Source: Crossaster papposus
Taxonomy: Eukaryota; Echinodermata; Asteroidea; Velatida; Solasteridae
DNA: 64,000 bases
Reading direction: 5' to 3'
Assembly: GCA_037893245.1 (NCBI GenBank)
Contig: JBAIAA010000669.1
Location: 1,178,001 to 1,242,000 of the forward strand
Positions 58,801 to 64,000 of this stretch are shown here, piece after piece; the first letter of the stretch is position 1, and each line of letters opens with the position of its first letter. Position numbers and translations under genes: made by a program. The notes beneath the pieces were generated by a model. That model did not search any database and was not told where the DNA came from. It saw only the letters and a list, made by a program, of their open reading frames with translations.

Positions 58801-61800
58801 CTGGATTTATATAGCGCCAAATTGCCCAAGGATACAAGGCGCTGTATCATTATTACCCCGGTCATTGGGCTCACGAAACATTCCAAATATCATCTCAGCT
58901 CCCTGGAGGGTATACAGCTCAATGCTGCCATTTCGGGGCAAAGCAGCTAATAACAACCATCTCTGCCCTCACAGGTACCCGTTTACTCCTGGGTGGAGAG
59001 AAGCAATGAGTGACAAAATGCCTTCCCCATGGGCACACACACACCATAGTTCCAGGTCGGACTCGAACCCACAACCTGCAACTTTACCCACAGACGGCGA
59101 ATTCAATGCTCTAGACCGCGAGGCCACGACACTCCACACGAACAAAATCATACCATCTTCAATGTTTGTTTACTGATTTCAAGCAGAAATCTGCCAATTA
59201 ATACCGATTATACGTTTCACATAGGCATGACGGGATTCTGGACCCTTATCTACAACCAAGCGGTCGAGGTTGTCATCCACGGCAGAAAGTTTTTCGGCTT
59301 CTTTGAGTACGAGGTGATCAGCCGGAAGCACGTGCTCAGCTTTTGCAACATCACCAGCGGGTGGGTGCACAACAGCGACGGGCGGAACTGGGCATGCTTC
59401 AAGGGCGAACGGGTGGCGGGGCCAGGGGTGGGAGACCCACCGCAAAGCTACACCGTGGACGAGGTTGACGAAGAGATAATCTACAAACCCAATGATGAAT
59501 TCGTAGAGAGTGAGTACAGCGAGCAACTGTCGGGGTTGTACTCGAGTCCCTGAAAGTCCACCCCGAGTCCACCCCGAGTCCACCCCGAGTCCACCCCGAG
59601 TCCACCCCGAGTCCACCCCGAGTCCACCCCGAGTCCACCCCGAGTCCACCCCGAGTCCACCCCGAGTCCACCCCGAGTCCACCCCGAGTCCACCCCGAGT
59701 CCACCCCGAGTCCATCCAGAGTCCATCCCGAGTCCATCCCGATCTGTAACCCTGTTTTTTACAAAACAGTTGCAAAGTGTTGCAAACCAGTTGGTGTTTA
59801 AAACCTCCCACGTGACCGGCTCTCGATCAATAGGAATGGGTAAACAGTTACAATTTTTTATGAATTCATTTTTGATTATGCAGAAATCAAGAATCAACAG
59901 GCCAGTTGGACAGCCAAGCAGTATGGCCGCTATGATAACATGGCAATGGGCGACATGCAGCGTCGGGCCGGCGGGAAGAAATGGAAAAATGCCTACCCTC
60001 CACCAACCATTCCCGACGAACTGACTCAAATTGGTAAGTGCGTAATTAATTTTAAAAAGCGGACGGCCATTTCCCCCTTTTCTCCAAACGACATCTATGA
60101 CATTTTGGAATTTACTTCTCAAGTTTAAAAACAATCTTCCAAAGCGACAAATTAGAAAGAAAAAAAAAGGAATTCGAACTTAATGAAAAACATTCAAAGC
60201 GACAAATTAGAAGAAAAAAAGTCATACAAAACAACAACTGTCGAGGATTCGACTGGTTCGACTGAGTTATCTGACTGGGAGAAACTATCTGGCTGAGTTA
60301 TTAGAATAAGTGGCTGAAAACTAGAATTCATTGCATTATACAATGCTAAAAATACAACAATCACCAAACGCTAGAAGAATCCTCCAATGGCAGTAGGAGA
60401 CAATGATCAATAGAGGACAATCAGGTCCTCGATTGACAAAGGTCCCCCGTTGACATTCGTGTACAAAGCATATCGGGCACAAAGTACAAAACAAAAGAGG
60501 ACAATTTGGAGAAAGTTCGGGCGCGAACTATAGGTGACCATAGTTCGACTAACGTCACTCGAACGCAGGATGGTTGGACTATCTAGTCGACTAGTTGGAA
60601 CCAGACCCCGGGGCACGGTTGCCGCTGGTTGACAATAGCCTCTTTCCACAAGAAAACATGGGGAGAACCAGTGACGTGGACAAAGTGATGGCAGTAGTCG
60701 GACGGAGGGAAAGGCAGTAACGTTAAGTACAAATCTGGCAGGCCTAATGTTATTTGTTTCTTGTTTTTGGACTAACATGACTAACGTTATGACTTATCCT
60801 ACTTATATATGTGGGAGAATATACCCATCTCATTCATGTCGTAAATGTAAACAAAGCGGTTGCCATCTTTTCAACAATAGTTCGACTATTACGAGCGAAC
60901 TGCATTTGAGCTTGCGCATTGGTAAAGCAGAGACTGACTATAATGGTTGACTATAGTTCGCGCCCAAACTTGCTCATGGGTTAGAGTCCGTACAGGGTAT
61001 ACCACATTTTGAATCGCAACTGCAGGTGTTTACACACTAATTGTGTAGATACAGATCAAACCTTGCACATTTTATGGCAATAAAATATGTCTTCCGATCG
61101 AGGTCATGGTTAAATTCAGGTTCCCCTGCCACGTTTAATAAGACTATCGGTAGAGCGCAAACGTCTGACACATGCGTTAATTGCAACGCAATGCATCAGT
61201 GCGTGTTTGATTGCTTTCACAGAAACACACAGCTGGAGAATAAGTCACGGCGCATCCAGTTTAACCTGAGATTCAATAATAGTCAGGCGGACAGATGTCG
61301 GATAGGATAGCAAATTTGTGACCTGTCACCACAAAATGAGAGTAAAGTCAGAAATATTTAAAATTGAGATATTGGTATTTTCAAATTCTTGAGAAAGAGA
61401 GCTTTTCAATGGTACATAACACTTGGAGGTTTTGCTATAAATACATTTTACAGCGCTCTAGAAAGTCATGGGTTTCACATGTTTGTGAGAAAACTTACTT
61501 TAAACATCTTAAACAAAACACGCAAAAGATTACAAAACAGGACAAGTAAGGTTCGGTTGAGCATAGCAACGGCTATGTTCTAATCATTATTGCTTCTTGA
61601 AATTTTCCACACATACAAACTATTGTATAAACAACAAAATTTCGAAAACGTGGAATACTTATGAGGACCTGATTTGCATATTTAATTACCGTGTTAATTA
61701 GACCACTAATGGACTTTAATCCAAACACTAACTATGCAAAATCGCATTAATTTAAAAGGTTTTCACTCATCTGATTTAACCCAAAAAATTGGAATATGTA

Positions 61801-63142
61801 GAGGAGGACTTGGGCTTTCCAAATTACGCAAAATCTCAAAATTGACCACCCCTTCATATTTTGACTTTGGATGGCCATATCTCCAAATCACATTGTGCGA
61901 CTTTACTCTCATTTTGTGGTGACAGATCACATTTTCACTTGATAATAAAAGCATGAAATTTGGCATGTATGTATGAGAAAGATATTTGGCTGTATACGGT
62001 CATCCCCGATATGTGTATTTCACCAGGGAGCGTTTTGTCATAATAGCGTCCAACCTACTTACGACGTGCGTGATGTTCGCAAAATCTTCGTGAAACCCCA
62101 AACAGATTCCGACAGTTTGAAGAATATCTCGCGCATGTCTCGCGAAAGCAGCGAAGTTCGTCCGATCATTTCTCGAGCTAATCACGAACTGTTCGCGTAC
62201 TTCTTGAGAACAAGTGGCTTCGCCAAAGAAGCATCGGAACGCCGGTCGCAAGATAATTGCGCGACATATGTACGAATGTCGCAAGAATATCGCATGAATA
62301 TGTCATTATTCGAGAAATATGCGCGAAAAGTTCGCATTCGTTGCAAAATGTCCGCACGAATGCTGCCCAAGATTCGGGCAACATTCGTGTTGTTCGCATT
62401 TAAGTCGCATGTTCTTCGTGTATGTGGACTGGCCATAGTTCGGCAACGCTACACACGATATTCGCACATACGTTGTGAGAACTACGCACAAACTGCATTG
62501 TCGCGACACATTCGGATAAACACTTCTCCGAATGTTGGAATTTGCAATTTTTCGGGATTCGCATCCTTAGCGAATCGTTCGCGTGCCTCGTGAAAACCCA
62601 CCCTTAGGCCCCCATACCAATACACTTTAAAGACTATTGTTACCTAACGCACACCCCCCCCCCCCCCCCCCACCCTCCCCCCCCCCCCCCCCCCCCCCCC
62701 CCCACCCTCCCCCTCCTCCTATAATAAACCTAGAAAGAAGTCCTGAGAAACAACAACATTCCGCAAAAACAATGACCAATATAAAGGAGGGAGGTTCCCC
62801 GTCTCATATCTTGCTCCCAATGAACGAGTCCATATTTCATAGAGTCTTATATTCATGCTACATCTGCTGTGAGTTCCATACCATTTCTGTGGTCGACAGA
62901 GAGCACCAGTCTGCCCGACCGTTTTGATTGGCGTGACGTGGCCGGGGTCACCTTCGTTCCTGACGTACGAGACCAGGGAATCTGCGGCTCGTGCTACGCC
63001 TTCGCCTCTACCGCCCTGCAGGAGTCCAGGTACCGGGTCCTGACTAATAACTCCATTCGTCTGGTGCTGTCACCGCAGGAGATTGTCAGCTGTTCTATGT
63101 ATGCGCAGAAGTGTGACGGCGGGTTTCCGTACCTGGTAGCGG
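55815..63142 (+). CDS. CTSC: Cathepsin C (dipeptidyl peptidase 1), 3' part beyond window
   Basis: A lysosomal or granule papain-family cysteine protease that removes N-terminal dipeptides. Five exons were joined: 55837-56004 (coding part), 57862-57961, 59225-59509, 59884-60033 and 62900-63142, about 315 residues, all in phase. A signal peptide is followed by the exclusion domain (starting DTPANCSF as in human), [34 protein letters not shown], a propeptide with [17 protein letters not shown], then the peptidase domain [20 protein letters not shown] and the catalytic cysteine in [13 protein letters not shown]. The Tyr after that Cys is the chloride-binding one in this family. The catalytic His and Asn lie outside the window. 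Human cathepsin C has 463 residues. Confidence 0.96.
55837..56004 (+). CDS. CTSC: CTSC exon 1: signal peptide and start of exclusion domain
   Basis: [20 protein letters not shown] is a signal peptide with probable cleavage before QCG or close by. Next come [20 protein letters not shown] and VGP, then the donor GTAGGT, phase 0. DTPANC is the conserved start of the mature exclusion domain. Confidence 0.93.
56030..56460. repeat. Dispersed repeat shared with 19,840-20,640
   Basis: GGCCACACCCCTCGACA, ACCAATCGCAGTGCATGAT and a CCCTAACCC-rich part (56,258-56,305), with the TCTATATAAATTACCCTTTG stretch, correspond to the repeat in the receptor gene. It lies in the first intron of CTSC. Confidence 0.6.
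56810..56980. mobile_element. Family A short element, right half
   Basis: Starts within the GGCGATCGTGAATT part and ends GTGTATCCTACCT. Its right TTAA (56,981-56,984) is also the left TTAA of the next copy. Confidence 0.85.
56985..57367. mobile_element. Family A short element, full length
   Basis: 383 bp, AGGTAGAATACACCATTGG to GTGTATCCTACCT, TTAA on both sides (56,981-56,984; 57,368-57,371). Confidence 0.9.
57422..57804. mobile_element. Family B short element, TTAA flanks
   Basis: AGGGATCGTATGCGTTTGGT to ACGTATACGATCCTT; TTAA at 57,418-57,421 and 57,805-57,808. It ends about 60 bp before CTSC exon 2. Confidence 0.9.
57862..57961 (+). CDS. CTSC: CTSC exon 2
   Basis: 100 nt after acceptor CTGTAAG, ending at the donor GTAACA, phase 1. 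It reads [20 protein letters not shown] and [13 protein letters not shown], aligning with the human part between VG and GHFTIIYNQ. The open frame continues past the donor but the join to exon 3 fits the family better. Confidence 0.85.
58790..59140 (-). repeat. tRNA-derived SINE (minus strand)
   Basis: The tail (AATAATAACTGGATTTATATAGCGCC) is at the left; the tRNA-like head (GTGGCCTCGCGGTCTAGAGC, B box GGGTTCGAGTCCGACC on the minus strand) at the right. It closely matches the SINE at 12,200-12,560. Confidence 0.85.
59225..59509 (+). CDS. CTSC: CTSC exon 3: rest of exclusion domain
   Basis: 285 nt after acceptor [27 protein letters not shown], then [28 protein letters not shown] and FKGERV match the human exclusion domain closely. 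The donor is GTGAGT at 59,510; the hAT-like minisatellite element starts 21 bp later. Confidence 0.95.
59531..59754. mobile_element. Probable hAT-type minisatellite element, third member
   Basis: Left end CGGGGTTGTACTCGAGTCCC resembles the termini at 28,090 and 50,891. The right end may be GTAACCCTG at 59,754. No 8-bp duplication is seen (GCAACTGT against TTTTTTAC), so the right border is uncertain. Most of the element is the 12-bp array. Confidence 0.6.
59555..59745 (+). repeat. 12-bp minisatellite (CGAGTCCACCCC)
   Basis: About thirteen near-identical units, then three or four of GAGTCCATCC type. It lies in CTSC intron 3, starting about 45 bp after the donor. Open frames on both strands are repeat by-products. 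Confidence 0.93.
59884..60033 (+). CDS. CTSC: CTSC exon 4: propeptide
   Basis: 150 nt after acceptor GATTATGCAG, ending at [26 protein letters not shown], then [20 protein letters not shown] and [10 protein letters not shown]: the propeptide with the W-T-A and GDM-RR-GG marks of the family. Confidence 0.93.
60517..60962. mobile_element. GTTCGGGCGCGAACTATAG element
   Basis: AGTTCGGGCGCGAACTATAG at the left and CTATAGTTCGCGCCCAAACT at the right, with the GTGACCATAGTTCGAC/GGTTGACTATAG neighbourhood also mirrored. No coding. CTSC intron 4. Confidence 0.75.
61318..61930. mobile_element. GTGACCTGTCACCAC element
   Basis: TGTGACCTGTCACCACAAAA and TTTTGTGGTGACAGATCACA ends, each followed by the mirrored AGAGTAAAGTC. 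A relative is at 30,495-30,887. Confidence 0.78.
61970..62600. repeat. Repeat rich in short TTCGC/GCGAA palindromes
   Basis: Dozens of CGAA/TTCG and TTCGCA/TGCGAA motifs in both orientations give long open frames on both strands without recognisable protein. It looks like the inside of a foldback element; ends were not fixed. Confidence 0.5.
62605..62830. repeat. Poly-C repeat family copy
   Basis: ACACTTTAAAGACTATTGTT, a long C tract at 62,650-62,703, then AGAAGTCCTGAGAAACAACA and CATATCTTGCT. Matches 30,285-30,440 and, inverted, 25,764-26,240. It ends about 70 bp before CTSC exon 5. Confidence 0.75.
62900..63142 (+). CDS. CTSC: CTSC exon 5: start of peptidase domain with catalytic Cys
   Basis: 243 nt after acceptor GTCGACAG, ending at [26 protein letters not shown], then [20 protein letters not shown] (catalytic Cys) and [20 protein letters not shown] and PYLVAG. 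The next exon is outside the window. Confidence 0.95.
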
Positions 63143-63519
63143 GTAAGGAGAGTGCACTACAATAAATTAAAGTGAGAATTTATAACCACCAAAATTGGGA
63201 TTGTGTAATTATAACCGAGGATCAAGTCCCCCGTTTTCTGGGCTTTCATTTTTAGGGCAGACTTGATACAAATTACGCTTGGAAAATTGGTCTCATTTCC
63301 CTGAGAAAGTGGAGAGATGCCAATCGTAAAAATGGCTACATTCAGGCTTGGGAAGTATCACTTTTCGGGAGGTGGTGATTCTATTAGGAAAGCATTCAGA
63401 GCAGACACGATCAGTATCAGGATGCTATTTCAACAAAAGATTTCCAAAATCACATCCAAATGCTCCAGATTCACATCATCGGTCCAAATTCACATCCTTG
63501 GTTAACCCTCCTATAGTTT

Positions 63520-63905
63520 TACCTTTCAAAACCTTTCAAAATCTGCTTACATGACAAAATGGCTGTAAATAAGTATGAACCTTTCAAAACGCTCCAGAAT
63601 TTGTTGCGATTGCACTACTACACCTTTCAAAACCTTTTGAAAGGTATTTTTTTCTCACACCAGTTTGTTCAGAAAGTTGTTTTACCTTTCGAAATCTTTC
63701 ATAGGTTTCTTTTGTCAGACAGTTCACTCGCCTTTCAAAACATTTCAGTCCAAGAAACTTGAAAGGTATTTTTTTCTTACACCAGTTTGTTCAGAGAGTT
63801 GTTTTACCTTTCAAAATCTTTCATAGGTCCCTTTTGTCAGACAGTGTTCTCACCTTTCAAAACCTTTCAGTCCATGAAACTTGAAAGGTTTTGAAAGGTC
63901 AGACA
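63520..63905 (+). repeat. ACCTTTCAAAACCTTTCAAAA repeats, with a 130-bp duplication
   Basis: CCTTTCAAAA motifs are dispersed through the stretch; the block TTTTTTTCTCACACCAGTTT...TTTTACCTTTC (about 63,650-63,715) recurs at about 63,770-63,840. No coding. Confidence 0.75.
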
Positions 63906-64000
63906 ATTCTATGGCAACTGCCCTATACATGTATATAGGAGGGTTAAGTTGTTAAGATTCAAATTCACATCCACTGGATTCACATCCACTTAAACCAGGA

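Noticed and set aside
59179-60134. Minus-strand frames with [11 protein letters not shown] repeats
   Set aside because: By-products of the CGAGTCCACCCC array and antisense to CTSC exons.
61973-62593. 206-codon plus-strand frame as a gene
   Set aside because: It is rich in Arg and Ser from repeated TTCGC/GCGAA words, is open on both strands and shows no domain.

Overview
This is animal genomic DNA, not microbial: coding sequence comes in short exons with GT/AG junctions, spread over introns crowded with transposon relics. Gene content (a leucine-rich-repeat G-protein-coupled receptor of the relaxin-receptor/GRL101 type and a cathepsin C gene) and the repeat style (many short inverted-repeat elements, tRNA-derived SINEs with a GCGCTATATAAA-type tail, CR1/Jockey-like LINE ends, a Penelope-like remnant) suggest a marine deuterostome invertebrate, most likely an echinoderm such as a sea star. 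The species assignment is inference.

Layout. 1-13,302 holds no exon I can defend, only repeats; it is upstream or 5'-intron DNA of the receptor gene. 13,303-44,638 (+) is the receptor gene: one 93-nt exon, thirteen leucine-rich-repeat exons of exactly 72 nt all in the same phase, and a 1,207-nt exon with the hinge and seven-transmembrane domain. Its largest intron (33,450-40,043) contains a 5.2-kb Harbinger DNA transposon that looks whole, inserted in an older short element. 44,639-55,814 is intergenic and repeat-filled, with a 5'-truncated LINE on the minus strand (about 51.4-52.9 kb). 55,815 to the right edge (+) is cathepsin C (dipeptidyl peptidase 1): five exons cover the signal peptide, exclusion domain, propeptide and the start of the papain-like domain with its catalytic cysteine; the rest lies beyond the window.

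Mobile DNA. Two abundant short families, called A (termini AGGTAGGATACACC) and B (termini AGGGATCGTATACG), use TTAA target sites; nested copies prove this. A third group has hAT-type features (8-bp target duplications, CAGKG termini) and carries private 12-bp minisatellites of variable length. Another element at 2.4-4.7 kb has inverted ends built from about 20 and 16 copies of a GC-rich 22-bp unit. Several insertions are stacked, up to four deep at 16.3-17.9 kb. Many intronic elements are long near-perfect palindromes that would fold in the receptor pre-mRNA.

The receptor and protease are neighbours on the same strand but nothing in the sequence links them functionally. The receptor would act at the cell surface; cathepsin C would act in lysosomes or secretory granules.
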